A DNA stretch of 64,000 nucleotides from Burkholderia sp. 9120 (GTDB lineage: Bacteria; Pseudomonadota; Gammaproteobacteria; Burkholderiales; Burkholderiaceae), in contig NZ_JQNA01000002.1 in the NCBI RefSeq assembly GCF_000745015.1, positions 806,001 to 870,000 on the forward strand. The letters run 5' to 3'. Shown one piece after another: positions 36,931 to 45,930 of the stretch; the stretch's first letter is position 1; each line of letters opens with the position of its first letter. Made by a program: the position numbers and the translations under genes. The notes under the pieces are model-generated. The model did not search any database. It saw only the letters and a program-made list of their open reading frames with translations, and was not told where the DNA came from.

Positions 36931-38367
36931 TCAACCCTCGTAGCCCACCACGCCCTTGATCTCCAGAAAATCTTCCAGCCCGAACTCGCCGTACTCGCGG
37001 CCGTTGCCCGATTGCTTGAAGCCGCCGAACGGCGCATCGGGATTGTAGTCCGCGTAGTTCAGATAGATCGTACCGGTACGCAGGCGCCGGGCCACCGCGC
37101 GCGCATGCTCGATCGAACCGGACTGGATATAGCCGGCGAGACCGTAGAGGCTGTCGTTGGCCATGGCGATCGCTTCGTCTTCGGAGTCGTAGGCAAGGAT
37201 CGACAGCACCGGTCCGAAGATTTCTTCGCGCGCGATCGTCATGTCCGGCGTGACCTTGCCGAATACGGTCGGGCGCACGAAATAGCCGTCTTTCAGGCCA
37301 TCGGGACGGCCCGCTCCGCCCGCCACCAGCGTGGCGCCCTCTTCCATGCCGACGCCGATCAAGCGCTGGATCTTGTCGAACTGCGCTTCGCTGATCACCG
37401 GACCGAGATCGGTGCCCTCCGCATTCGCCGGGCCGACCTTCAGGGCTTCGGCCGCTTCCTTCGCATACGTCAGCGCTTCGGCCTCACGCGCACGCGGCAC
37501 GAACATGCGCGTGGGCGCATCGCACGACTGGCCGCTGTTGTCGAAACAGGCCCGCGCGCCGCGCATCACCGCCTGCTTCAAGTCGGCGTCCTCGAGAATC
37601 AGGTTGGCCGATTTGCCGCCCAGTTCCTGATGCACCCGCTTGACCGACTCCGCCGCCGCCTTCGCGACCTGCACGCCCGCGCGCGTCGAACCGGTGAAGG
37701 ACATCATGTCGATGTCGGGATGACACGACATCGCCTCGCCCACCGTGCGGCCTTCGCCGTTGACGAGATTGAACACGCCGGCCGGCACGCCCGCTTCGTC
37801 GAGAATTGCCGCGAAGATCAGGCCCGACAGCGGCGCCAGCTCCGAAGGCTTGAGCACCATCGTGCAGCCGGCCGCGAGCGCCGGTGCAACCTTGGTGGTG
37901 ATCTGCAAGGCCGGCCAGTTCCACGGCGTGATCAGCCCGCACACGCCGACCGCTTCCTTGCGGATCAGAATGCCGTTCTTCATCGACTCGAAGTCGAAGG
38001 TATCGAGCGTGCGGATCATCGTTTCCAGATGCGCGACGCCGGTCCACGCCTGCGCGTCGTTCGCGTATTGCAGCGGCGCACCCATCTCGCGGCTGATCGC
38101 GTGCACCATGTCGTCGTAACGCTTGCGGTAGACGTCGAGTATCGCCTGCAGCAGATCGATACGCTGCGCGATCGTGGTCTCGCTGTACGCGGGAAACGCG
38201 CGCTTCGCGGCGGCAACCGCGCGATCGACGTCCGCCGCGCTGCCAAGCGCAATTTTCTCGAACGCGGTGGCGGTGGACGGATCGATCACGTCGAGCGTGT
38301 TCGCCTCGCCCTGATCGAGCGGATCGACCCATTGACCGTCGATGTAAAACTGTCTGGTGTGTTGCAT
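36931..38367 (-). CDS. Aldehyde dehydrogenase
   Basis: Oxidises an aldehyde to the acid with NAD(P)+. The 478-residue protein has all key residues: Asn150 in TPWNWP, Lys173 in LKPSE, Glu248 in ELGGKS and nucleophile Cys282 in GQSCDAP. The Cys context (SGQSCDAPTRM) is a variant seen in 3-succinoylsemialdehyde/betaine-aldehyde-like groups. It is divergent from a small cupin gene and lies near an amine-oxidase-like FAD protein and an NCS1 permease, so oxidation of an amine-derived aldehyde is plausible. Confidence 0.95.
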   Translation of the reverse strand: MQHTRQFYIDGQWVDPLDQGEANTLDVIDPSTATAFEKIALGSAADVDRAVAAAKRAFPAYSETTIAQRIDLLQAILDVYRKRYDDMVHAISREMGAPLQYANDAQAWTGVAHLETMIRTLDTFDFESMKNGILIRKEAVGVCGLITPWNWPALQITTKVAPALAAGCTMVLKPSELAPLSGLIFAAILDEAGVPAGVFNLVNGEGRTVGEAMSCHPDIDMMSFTGSTRAGVQVAKAAAESVKRVHQELGGKSANLILEDADLKQAVMRGARACFDNSGQSCDAPTRMFVPRAREAEALTYAKEAAEALKVGPANAEGTDLGPVISEAQFDKIQRLIGVGMEEGATLVAGGAGRPDGLKDGYFVRPTVFGKVTPDMTIAREEIFGPVLSILAYDSEDEAIAMANDSLYGLAGYIQSGSIEHARAVARRLRTGTIYLNYADYNPDAPFGGFKQSGNGREYGEFGLEDFLEIKGVVGYEG

Positions 38368-38599
38368 GGGCTTGTCCTTTACATGAAATGTGGTGGGTCA
38401 GATCCCGGGCGCGCGGATCGCACCCGTGGCGGCGTCACCCGCTTTACATCGACGCCGCTCAATCTGAATGTCTTCAAATCGAAATTCACCGCTACGCCGC
38501 TTTGGCTCAGACTCCGGTTCAGCTTCGATCCCTGCATCGAATCGTCGAATTCAAGAACTTCGAAACCCGATTTTCAAGTCTATTAACCAGGAGAGCCTC

Positions 38600-38971
38600 A
38601 TGAGCAACATCACCTTCACCCGCATCGACGCTAAAGGCCCCGGCGCTACCGGCCTGAACCCGGCCCTGCACGATCCGGCCGATGTCATTCTCGACGGCGC
38701 CAAAGCCCCGCACGCGCTCAATGCGTATTCCGACGCGACCAACATGCTCTCAGCGGGCGTCTGGCAATGCGACGCGGGCACGCTGAAACTGGCCGACCTG
38801 CCGATTCACGAAGTGTGCGTGCTGATTGAAGGCGAAGTCGTCATCACCAGCGACGACGGCCGCAGCGAACACTATGCCGCCGGCGACGCCTTCATTCTGC
38901 ACAAGGGCTTCTCGGGCACGTGGCATATGCCGGTCGCGACCAAGAAATACAGCATCGTGTACTGCGGCTGA
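38600..38971 (+). CDS. Cupin-domain protein (Cupin_3/DUF861-like)
   Basis: A 123-residue single cupin. The core GVWQCDAGTLKLADLPIHEVC, VLIEGEVVITSDDGRSEHYAAGDAFILHKGFSGTWHMP pattern matches the Cupin_3 family, with Glu and His residues that could hold a metal. The start ATG 38600 has AGGAG seven bases upstream, and a strong terminator follows, so it is a one-gene unit. Genes of this family often accompany amine oxidation operons; here an aldehyde dehydrogenase and an FAD oxidoreductase flank it. The exact role is unknown. Confidence 0.9.
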   Translation: MSNITFTRIDAKGPGATGLNPALHDPADVILDGAKAPHALNAYSDATNMLSAGVWQCDAGTLKLADLPIHEVCVLIEGEVVITSDDGRSEHYAAGDAFILHKGFSGTWHMPVATKKYSIVYCG

Positions 38972-39017
38972 TTCCTACACTTCACCGCGTCTTTGCTTCA
39001 TTGAAACGCTTCACTGA

Positions 39018-39047
39018 AAACCGCACCCGCTAAGGTGCGGTTTTTTT
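39018..39047 (+). terminator. Rho-independent terminator of the cupin gene
   Basis: A perfect 10-bp stem (AAACCGCACC, loop CGCTAA, GGTGCGGTTT) runs into a T-run ending at 39047. It begins 47 bp after the cupin stop. Confidence 0.92.
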
Positions 39048-39095
39048 ATTCCGGCGGCAAGCACAAAACGACAAAACGCCACCGCCGCTCAACCG

Positions 39096-40487
39096 TTACA
39101 TCGGAAAACCCAGCGCCTTGATCGAATTGATCCACAGACGCCGCCAGCCGCCGCGATCGTCGGCGCCGTCGAATGCGTTGAAGGTGATCTTCGCGGCGAT
39201 CCAGCGCAGCGGTTCCGGCGGAATATACGAGGGCCCTTTGCGCGAAATATCGAGCGACGTAATCAACGTGTCGCGATTCCACAGCATGTCGAGGCCCATC
39301 TTCGCGCCGAAGCGGCTGCCCGCCACGCCAAAGCCCGTATAACCGGCGACGAACACACTCTTGCCGCCGTGATAGCGCCGCGCGAACACCGCGCCACGCG
39401 AGCAGTAATCGATCGGGCCGCCCCACGCATGCGTGAAACGCACGTCGTCAAGTTGCGGAAAAGTGCGATAAAACGCCTCGGCGAGTTTGTAATAGGTGCT
39501 CTCGTCGCGATCCGCGGCGGGATTCGGATCGCCGCCGAAGTGATAGCTCACCCGGCCGCCGAAGATGATGCGGTTATCTTTCGTGAGTCGGAAATAGTTG
39601 AGCTGCGTACGCGTGTCGTAGATGCCCTGCCGATTTTTCCAGCCGATGCGCGCCATCTGCTCATCGCTCAGCGGCGCGGTCGCGATAATGTGATCGCGCA
39701 CCTGCATCACGCGGCGCTTGATGTCGGTCACGCCGACATCCGCGGTGCCGGTGCCGAGCAGCACGCGCGGCGTGACGATGCTGCCCGCCTGCGTGTGCAC
39801 GACCATCGTCGCGCCGCGATCTTCGAGGCGCGTGATCGGCGAATGTTCATGCAGCCGCACGCCGAGTTTCAGCGCGGCGGCCTTCAGCCCCCACGCGAGC
39901 TTCGCCGGGTGAATCGTGCCGCTGCGATTGCGCGACCACATCGCGCCGGCGAACAATGGCGAATCGAGTTGCTCGCGGGCGCGCTCGCTGTCCAGCAGCA
40001 CCACGTCGTGACCATGCGCCACATGCAGCTCGTAGTCGCCCTTCAGATGATCGAGGTGACCCGGATCGACCGCCACCGTCATCTCGCCGTTCCATTCCAC
40101 ATCGGCTTCAATGCCGTAACGCGTCAACGACGCCTTGAAGCCGTCGAGATTCTCCTGACCCAGTTTTTCGAGTACATCGAGGTCTTGCGGAAAGACGCGC
40201 GTCGCGTTCGGCAAGCCATGCATGACAGACGTCGAAATGATCCCGCCCGGTCGGCCCGATGCGCCGTACGCGACCTTGCCCGCTTCGACCAGCACGACAT
40301 CCAGCGACGGATCGGCTTCTTTCGCCTGAATCGCGGCCCACAGACCGGTGAAGCCGCCGCCCACCACGACCAGATCCGCCGAAGTCGGACCGATCAATTC
40401 CCGTTCCACAGCCGGCGCGCGCGGATTGTCCAGCCAGAACGGAAACAGTTTTACTCCATCAAACGCGCGCTTTACTGACTCGCTCAT
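39096..40487 (-). CDS. FAD-dependent oxidoreductase (DAO family, gamma-glutamylputrescine oxidase-like)
   Basis: A 463-residue flavoprotein. ADLVVVGGGFTGLWAAIQA near residues 37-55 is the FAD-binding GxGxxG fold, followed by VVLVEAGKVAYGASGRPGG as in the D-amino acid/PuuB-type oxidase family; the C-terminal FVAGYTGFGVAGSRFGAK closes the FAD site. It should oxidise a primary or secondary amine and release an aldehyde. ATG 40487 was chosen by the family N-terminus; a TTG at 40562 would overlap the upstream permease stop by four bases and is a real alternative. It follows the NCS1 permease on the same strand. Confidence 0.9.
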   Translation of the reverse strand: MSESVKRAFDGVKLFPFWLDNPRAPAVERELIGPTSADLVVVGGGFTGLWAAIQAKEADPSLDVVLVEAGKVAYGASGRPGGIISTSVMHGLPNATRVFPQDLDVLEKLGQENLDGFKASLTRYGIEADVEWNGEMTVAVDPGHLDHLKGDYELHVAHGHDVVLLDSERAREQLDSPLFAGAMWSRNRSGTIHPAKLAWGLKAAALKLGVRLHEHSPITRLEDRGATMVVHTQAGSIVTPRVLLGTGTADVGVTDIKRRVMQVRDHIIATAPLSDEQMARIGWKNRQGIYDTRTQLNYFRLTKDNRIIFGGRVSYHFGGDPNPAADRDESTYYKLAEAFYRTFPQLDDVRFTHAWGGPIDYCSRGAVFARRYHGGKSVFVAGYTGFGVAGSRFGAKMGLDMLWNRDTLITSLDISRKGPSYIPPEPLRWIAAKITFNAFDGADDRGGWRRLWINSIKALGFPM

Positions 40488-40558
40488 CTTGTTTGCCTGC
40501 TCTACTTGAATGCTTGTTGCCGGGTGCTTCATCGATCCGGTTGCGCGGAAAATGCGCG

Positions 40559-42208
40559 TCAACCGGCGTCCTGCGTATCCAATGCTTTTTCGCTTTCGCG
40601 GTTCTCGCGGTGCTCACTGCCCGCTCGCACCGCGCGACGCGGCTGCGTTGGAGTTTGCTTCCGCGTCTGGGGTTCCGCCTGCGCCACCGCTACTTTCAGC
40701 TTAGTCGCCGGCACCACCGGATGCACGCCCGCATTGCCCACCGATCCACCTCGCAGCCAGCGGCGCCCAAGCGGCCCATATACGCCATCCGGCTCGGGAA
40801 AGCACTGCAGCAACGCGATATACAACGTGCAGGCGAGCGTCAGCGAGACCGGCATGCTGATGTCGAGACCGCCGGCAAGCTGACCGAGCGGACCGACGAA
40901 CTGATCCGGCAGATTGACGAAGCACAGACCGATCGCCGCGCTCGGCAGCCACGCGCCCATCGCGCGCCAGTTCCAGCCATGCGTGAACGAGTAGTGACCG
41001 CCACGGCCGCCGCGATTGAAGACCTGCAAATCGTCCGACAGATAGAAGCCGCGCCGCGTGACGAAGCCGATGATCATGATCATCATCCACGGGCAACTGC
41101 AGGTATTGATCAGCACCGAGAACGTCGACACGCTTTCGACGAGATTGAACGCGAAGCGGCCGAGAAAGATGAAGCCGATCGCGAGGCTGCCGATCAGCAG
41201 CGTGGCGCGTACGCGGTTCAAGAGTTTAGGGAACATGCTCGACATGTCGAGTCCCGTGCCATACAGCGCGGTGGTCCCGGTGGACATGCCGCCGATGATC
41301 GCAATCAGACACACTGGCAGAAAGAACCAGTTCGGCGAGATCGCCAGCAAACCGCCCACGTAGTTATTCGACGCGATGAAATCCGGCGCCTTGCTGGCGA
41401 TGATCGTCGCCGTCGCGAGGCCGAAGAAGAACGGCACGAAGGTGGCGAGTTGCGCGAGCATCACCGCCAGGATCGTGCGCTTTCTCGGCGTGTTCTGCGG
41501 AATATAGCGAGCCCAGTCGCCGAGCGTCGACGCGAACGACACGGGGTTGCTCATCGCGACCAGCACGGCGCTGACGAAGGCCGGCCAGAAACCGACCGAA
41601 CCGAGCGCGACCTTGCCGGCGTACGCGCTATCGAACGGCCCGGCGAACGCGGCGATACCGACCACGAACAGCAGGCTCGCGGCCCACACGGCAATCTTGT
41701 TGACCCACAGCATGAAGCGGAAGCCGTAGATGCACACCGTCAGCACCAGCACCGCGAACAGGCCGTACGCGAAGCTCAGTGTCATCCAGTTGACCGGCAG
41801 GCCGAGCAGATGATTCGCGCCGCCCACCAGCGCATCGCCCGAACTCCACACCGCCAGCGAAAAGAACGCGACCGAAGTCAGCAACGCGAGAAACGAACCG
41901 ACGATCCGGCCGTGAATACCGAAATGCGCGCCGGACGACACCGGATCGCTGGTGCCGTTACGCGGACCGAACAGGCTCATCGGCGCAAGAATGCACGAGC
42001 CGATCAGCACACCGAGCACGATCGAATAGACGCCGGCCTTGAACGATAGACCGAGCAGCACGGGAAAACTGCCCAGTACCGACGTCGAGAAAGTATTGCA
42101 ACCGCCGAACAGCAAGCGGAAGAGGTCGATCGGCCGCGCGTAACGCGAGCGATCCGGGATGCGTTCGAAACCGAATGTTTCGACTTGGGTAATGCCGTTG
42201 CTGCTCAT
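40559..42208 (-). CDS. NCS1-family permease (purine-cytosine permease)
   Basis: A 549-residue inner-membrane transporter with 12 hydrophobic segments. GGCNTFSTSVLGSFPVLLGL at TM1 and SDPVSSGAHFGIHGRIVGS match the NCS1 CodB/Fcy group; these take up nucleobases, allantoin or related nitrogen compounds. The last 60 residues form a charged, low-complexity tail (RKQTPTQPRRAVRAG), longer than usual. It is directly upstream of the FAD oxidoreductase and probably imports its nitrogen-rich substrate. Confidence 0.92.
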   Translation of the reverse strand: MSSNGITQVETFGFERIPDRSRYARPIDLFRLLFGGCNTFSTSVLGSFPVLLGLSFKAGVYSIVLGVLIGSCILAPMSLFGPRNGTSDPVSSGAHFGIHGRIVGSFLALLTSVAFFSLAVWSSGDALVGGANHLLGLPVNWMTLSFAYGLFAVLVLTVCIYGFRFMLWVNKIAVWAASLLFVVGIAAFAGPFDSAYAGKVALGSVGFWPAFVSAVLVAMSNPVSFASTLGDWARYIPQNTPRKRTILAVMLAQLATFVPFFFGLATATIIASKAPDFIASNNYVGGLLAISPNWFFLPVCLIAIIGGMSTGTTALYGTGLDMSSMFPKLLNRVRATLLIGSLAIGFIFLGRFAFNLVESVSTFSVLINTCSCPWMMIMIIGFVTRRGFYLSDDLQVFNRGGRGGHYSFTHGWNWRAMGAWLPSAAIGLCFVNLPDQFVGPLGQLAGGLDISMPVSLTLACTLYIALLQCFPEPDGVYGPLGRRWLRGGSVGNAGVHPVVPATKLKVAVAQAEPQTRKQTPTQPRRAVRAGSEHRENRESEKALDTQDAG

Positions 42209-42484
42209 TGTCTCCGACTCCTGTCACGGCCAGGTCATTCACGATGGCTCGCCGCGGGGGTGCGGCGTCCACTTTTTTGAGATGTCTGGACGCCACTGTA
42301 AAGACAATCGGCGCAGGCAAAAATATCGACCGCCCAACCTTTACTTCGATCTCGGACGATGTAACCGTGAAGGTCCGATCCATAAGGCTTTCCGGGTATC
42401 CGTCGGCGCCGCGTGGAGACAGGAAGAAGGCCCCCGCGGGTAAAAACGTCGATGCGAATCGCGGGAATCCCCGGCACGCGCGAA

Positions 42485-42502
42485 CATGACGAAATTGTCA
42501 TG
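42485..42502. promoter_or_regulatory. Copper-box-like palindrome
   Basis: CATGAC-N6-GTCATG is a perfect inverted repeat. Its core TGACGAAATTGTCA differs by one base from the TGACAANNTTGTCA pattern known for CusR/PcoR-type regulators. It is 67 bp upstream of a small unknown gene and about 0.9 kb upstream of a CusR-like response regulator. A half-site TGACAATT follows at 42540-42547. Confidence 0.6.
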
Positions 42503-42568
42503 TGCCGCTCATCCTGCTATGGGCGACGCCCTCCTACGATGACAATTCCTGACTCCGGGACGTAACTC

Positions 42569-42979
42569 ATGCGACGTACTCGACCCACGCGCGACATGGC
42601 GACACGCATTCCGAATTCGAGGGCGGTCGTGTCGCTTGCGTCGATACGCTGCTTCTTCCGACGCCAGGGCGAGACGCTGTCGCTCGCCGGCGGCGTGGTC
42701 TCGATCGTTATCGGCTCGCTGGCGTTCTGGCTCAACCAGCCCGCGCATCTGTTCGACGGCGTGGCGGCGCAACGCGAGGCCGCCGTCATCTGGCCGCGGC
42801 AGGCTTGTGACGAGCCGACACTCGTACACGGTCTGATATCGCTCGAACTGGCAACCCACTTTCAACGTGACGTTCCGACGCGGACGCAGCGTTGTGACGT
42901 TCAGGCCGACGCGCGCTGCGCTCCGCTGAATCTCGCGGCTGTCACACCGCTGCCTGAAGCTTGCCGAGCTGGCGCCTGA
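42569..42979 (+). CDS. Possible small membrane protein or gene remnant
   Basis: A 136-residue open frame that I do not recognise. Residues about 36-56 (ETLSLAGGVVSIVIGSLAFW) would form one membrane helix, and codon use in 42600-42800 is coding-like with high third-position GC. The C-terminal 45 residues look less coding-like and are Cys/Arg-rich, which may mark decay. No strong ribosome site is seen. It lies just after the copper-box-like palindrome. The rest of the 1.2 kb between the NCS1 permease and the response regulator has no other supported gene. Confidence 0.35.
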   Translation: MRRTRPTRDMATRIPNSRAVVSLASIRCFFRRQGETLSLAGGVVSIVIGSLAFWLNQPAHLFDGVAAQREAAVIWPRQACDEPTLVHGLISLELATHFQRDVPTRTQRCDVQADARCAPLNLAAVTPLPEACRAGA

Positions 42980-43135
42980 GCCCTCGTACGCCGCCGCTTT
43001 TAATAGGCGACCTCTACAACCCGCACCGCCCTCACGGTCGCGACGCCGACCTCTACCGCCCGCCCTCGCCATTCCCAACTCGACAGCCCATTCATATCCT
43101 GCCGTGGTATAACTCGATAACATACTAAGGATACC

Positions 43136-43170
43136 GTTATAAATCTCTCTACCTGACAGAGTTATAAATC
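43136..43170. repeat. Direct repeat GTTATAAATC x2
   Basis: Exact 10-mers at 43136-43145 and 43161-43170, 25 bp apart (start to start), in an AT-rich island of about 110 bp that precedes the response regulator gene by roughly 220 bp. The spacing is near two and a half helical turns. Confidence 0.6.
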
Positions 43171-43394
43171 GTCTCAAAAAAATCTCTTCCTATAATCGTT
43201 TCACATGCATGTCTAACGACACGAAAGGGCCTTGAATCGACCCATCTTCGCCAGCCGTGCTGCCTGCAGCCCCTGCGCTTCAGGCGCTCGCACCCGGCAC
43301 GCTCACGACGCCGAGCTCAACCTCAACCGCCCTGCACCGCCACGCCGCCCGATTCGTGCGGCGCAGCGCAGCGGGCGTCAACAGGAGAAAGACC

Positions 43395-44090
43395 ATGCGA
43401 ATTCTGATCGTCGACAACGAAGCGAAAAACGGCACGTATCTTCGGAAGGGTCTAACAGAAGCGGGGTTTGTCGCCGACTGGGTACAAGACGGCATGACCG
43501 GCCAGCATCTCGCGCTGACCGAAGACTACGACATGATCATTCTCGACGTGGTCTTACCCGGTCTGGACGGCTGGACCTTGCTGCGCAATCTGCGCCTGAC
43601 CCACGCCACCCCCGTGCTACTGCTCACCGCCTGCGACGATCTGAACGACAAGGTGCGCGGCCTCGAAATGGGCGCAGACGACTATCTGGTCAAGCCGCTC
43701 GATTTCGCCGAATTGCTGGCGCGCGTGCGCTCGATTTTCCGGCGCGGCGCTACGCGCGGCCCGGTGCGGGACGCCGCGTCGCTGCATGTGGCGGATCTCG
43801 CGCTCGATCTGACGCGCCGCAAGGCCACGCGCCAAGGCGACAAGATCCTGCTGACCGCGAAGGAATTCTCTCTGCTATGGCTGCTCATGCGCCGGCGCGG
43901 CGAAATACTCGCGCGCTCGACGATCGCGTCGCAGGTCTGGGACATGAATTTCGACAGCGATACCAACGTGGTCGACGCCGCGATCCGCCGCGTGCGTGCG
44001 AAGGTGGACGATAACTACGAGCCGAAGCTGATCCACACGGTGCGCGGCATGGGCTACGTGCTCGAAGAACGTAGCCCGCCGGTGGGTTGA
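43395..44090 (+). CDS. OmpR-family response regulator (heavy-metal type, orphan)
   Basis: A 231-residue two-component regulator. The receiver domain has phospho-acceptor Asp51 in MIILDVVLPGLDGW and Lys near 100 in DDYLVKPLDF. The C-terminal winged helix (LTAKEFSLLWLLMRRRGEILAR, DAAIRRVRAKVDDNYEPKLIHTVRGMGYVLE) matches the CusR/IrlR/CopR subgroup. AGGAG is 8 bases before the ATG. No sensor kinase follows: the next gene is on the other strand 26 bp away, so the partner kinase is elsewhere or lost. Confidence 0.93.
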   Translation: MRILIVDNEAKNGTYLRKGLTEAGFVADWVQDGMTGQHLALTEDYDMIILDVVLPGLDGWTLLRNLRLTHATPVLLLTACDDLNDKVRGLEMGADDYLVKPLDFAELLARVRSIFRRGATRGPVRDAASLHVADLALDLTRRKATRQGDKILLTAKEFSLLWLLMRRRGEILARSTIASQVWDMNFDSDTNVVDAAIRRVRAKVDDNYEPKLIHTVRGMGYVLEERSPPVG

Positions 44091-44116
44091 TGCAGCGCGG
44101 GGCGGCCGCCCGCGCT

Positions 44117-45010
44117 TCAGTCGAGAAACTCGGCGGCCCGCTGGCGCAGCACCGCGCCGAAATCGTCGAGCCAGCCGATCGACAATCGCCAGCTCTGCCA
44201 GTAGAGATCCACATCGATATGCTTGCCGGGCGTGATCTCCACCAGTTCACCATTGGCCAGATGCGCGGCGATCATCCGTTCCGGGCACATGCCCCAGCCG
44301 AGTCCCGTCACACAAGCGCGCAAAAAACCAGCCACATGCGGAATCCAGTGCAACGGCGGATCGAGTTCCGCGCGCGTGATCCGGCGCATGAAGCGTTTCT
44401 GCAACTGATCCTTCGGATTGAAGTCGACGCAGGGCGTGCGCCGCAAGCTCTCGCGCGTCACGCCATCGGCAAAATGGCGCGCCTGAAACGCCGGCGAGCA
44501 CACCGCCAGATAGCGCATGCGCCCGAGGCGCGTGGAGCGGCAGCCCTGCACCGGCTCGGCCTGCGTGGTGACGGCGCCTTGCACGCTGCCGTCGCGAATC
44601 CGCTGCGCGGTGTGGTCCTGATCGTCCACCACCAGATCAAGCAGCATTTCCCGTTCGACGCAGAACGGCGCCACCGCGTCGATGAACCAGGTGCCGACGC
44701 TGTCGTCGTTGACGGCCACACGCAGCGCCGGCCACGGCTCGACCAACGCGCCAGGTAGTGCCGGCAGGCGGCCGGTCAGCTCCGCCTCCAGTAATTGCAC
44801 GCGTTCGGTGTGGCGGCACAGCAGCGCGCCCGAGGTGGTCGCAACACACGGTTGGCCGCGTTTGACCAGCACGCTGCCGACCCGCTCCTCCAGCAGCTTG
44901 ACCCGCTGCGAGACCGCGGACGGCGTCACGTTCAGTTCGCTGGCCGCGCGGTCGAACGAGCCGTGCCGCACCACGGCGGCGAGCGCATCGAGCAAAGCGT
45001 AGTCGAGCAT
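44117..45010 (-). CDS. argP: LysR-family regulator ArgP (arginine/lysine exporter control)
   Basis: A 297-residue LysR protein of the ArgP/LysG type. The N-terminus MLDYALLDALAAVVRHGSFDRAASELNVTPSAVSQRVKLLEERVG is nearly diagnostic of this branch. It should activate the divergent LysE/ArgO exporter when arginine or lysine analogues are high and fall silent with lysine bound, as known for the family. The 98 bp between the two starts must hold the target site. Confidence 0.9.
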   Translation of the reverse strand: MLDYALLDALAAVVRHGSFDRAASELNVTPSAVSQRVKLLEERVGSVLVKRGQPCVATTSGALLCRHTERVQLLEAELTGRLPALPGALVEPWPALRVAVNDDSVGTWFIDAVAPFCVEREMLLDLVVDDQDHTAQRIRDGSVQGAVTTQAEPVQGCRSTRLGRMRYLAVCSPAFQARHFADGVTRESLRRTPCVDFNPKDQLQKRFMRRITRAELDPPLHWIPHVAGFLRACVTGLGWGMCPERMIAAHLANGELVEITPGKHIDVDLYWQSWRLSIGWLDDFGAVLRQRAAEFLD

Positions 45011-45108
45011 TAGCGTTCCTTAATCGGCATTAAGTAAATTAGCTTCTCTTATGATCGGCGAAACCGCAGACTAGCCCCGTTCGCTTCTCCCGTCTACTGG
45101 ATCGATTC

Positions 45109-45726
45109 ATGAACTGGCTGTCTTTTTCCCACGGCGCCGCCTTGTGCGCCTCGCTGATCGTCACGATCGGCGCCCAGAACGCTTATGTGCTGCGTCAGGG
45201 CATCATGCGCTCGCACGTCGGCAAGATTGTCGCGCTGTGCGCGCTGTCGGACTTCATTCTGATCGGCGCGGGCGTCGGCGGCGCATCCGTGCTGGTGAAA
45301 CGCTTTCCGGTGTTCGTCCACGCCATGCTGTATGTCGGGCTCGCGTATCTGGCGTGGTTCGGCTTCAACGCGCTGCGCCGCGCGGTGCGGCCCGACCATG
45401 CGGCGCTGCAGGCCGAAGCGAGCGGCGCGGCGCCCGTGCAGCGCGCGCTGCCGATCGTGCTGATGACACTCGCCCTTACCTGGCTGAATCCACACGTGTA
45501 TCTCGACACTTTCTTGCTGATCGGCACCGCCGGTGCGCGTGAACCCGAAGGTGCACGCTTGGCGTTCGCACTCGGCGCGATGGTGGTGAGCGGGATCTGG
45601 TTTGTCGGTCTGGGTTACGGTGCGCGGGCGATGGCGCCGCTGTTTCGTCGCGCTACCGCGTGGCGTGTGCTGGATGGTGCGATTGGAAGCATGGTGTTGC
45701 TGATTGCGGTGACGCAGTTGCGATAG
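45109..45726 (+). CDS. argO: LysE/ArgO-family amino acid exporter
   Basis: A 205-residue inner-membrane exporter with about six helices. SLIVTIGAQNAYVLRQGIMRSHVG at residues 13-36 holds the conserved GAQNAxVLRQG motif of LysE/ArgO, and LALTWLNPHVYLDTFLLIG matches the second conserved region. It exports basic amino acids. It is divergent from argP, the classic regulator-exporter arrangement. Confidence 0.93.
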   Translation: MNWLSFSHGAALCASLIVTIGAQNAYVLRQGIMRSHVGKIVALCALSDFILIGAGVGGASVLVKRFPVFVHAMLYVGLAYLAWFGFNALRRAVRPDHAALQAEASGAAPVQRALPIVLMTLALTWLNPHVYLDTFLLIGTAGAREPEGARLAFALGAMVVSGIWFVGLGYGARAMAPLFRRATAWRVLDGAIGSMVLLIAVTQLR

Positions 45727-45810
45727 CCTCGCTGAACGCGGTAGTCGTCGACATTGCGCGTTGTATCACTCGGCGATTGCGCTCCATCCGCCGAATCCCG
45801 ATCAAATTCC

Positions 45811-45841
45811 TATCACAGCGTTACGAAATAGCGAATTTACA
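45811..45841 (+). promoter_or_regulatory. Shared two-part promoter motif, copy A
   Basis: TATCA(C)AG at 45811-45818 and GCGAATTTACA at 45831-45841, start to start 20 bases apart. It sits 90 bp upstream of the alpha/beta hydrolase gene. The same pair with the same spacing lies upstream of the first RraA-like gene (47798-47828). Confidence 0.55.
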
Positions 45842-45930
45842 CCGTTAGCGCAATCCGCGAGTATGGCGAGATTCAGATGAACGGGCCGTCAACATGCCCG
45901 CGACTCTCGCCGTCACTCGTGGAGACACTG

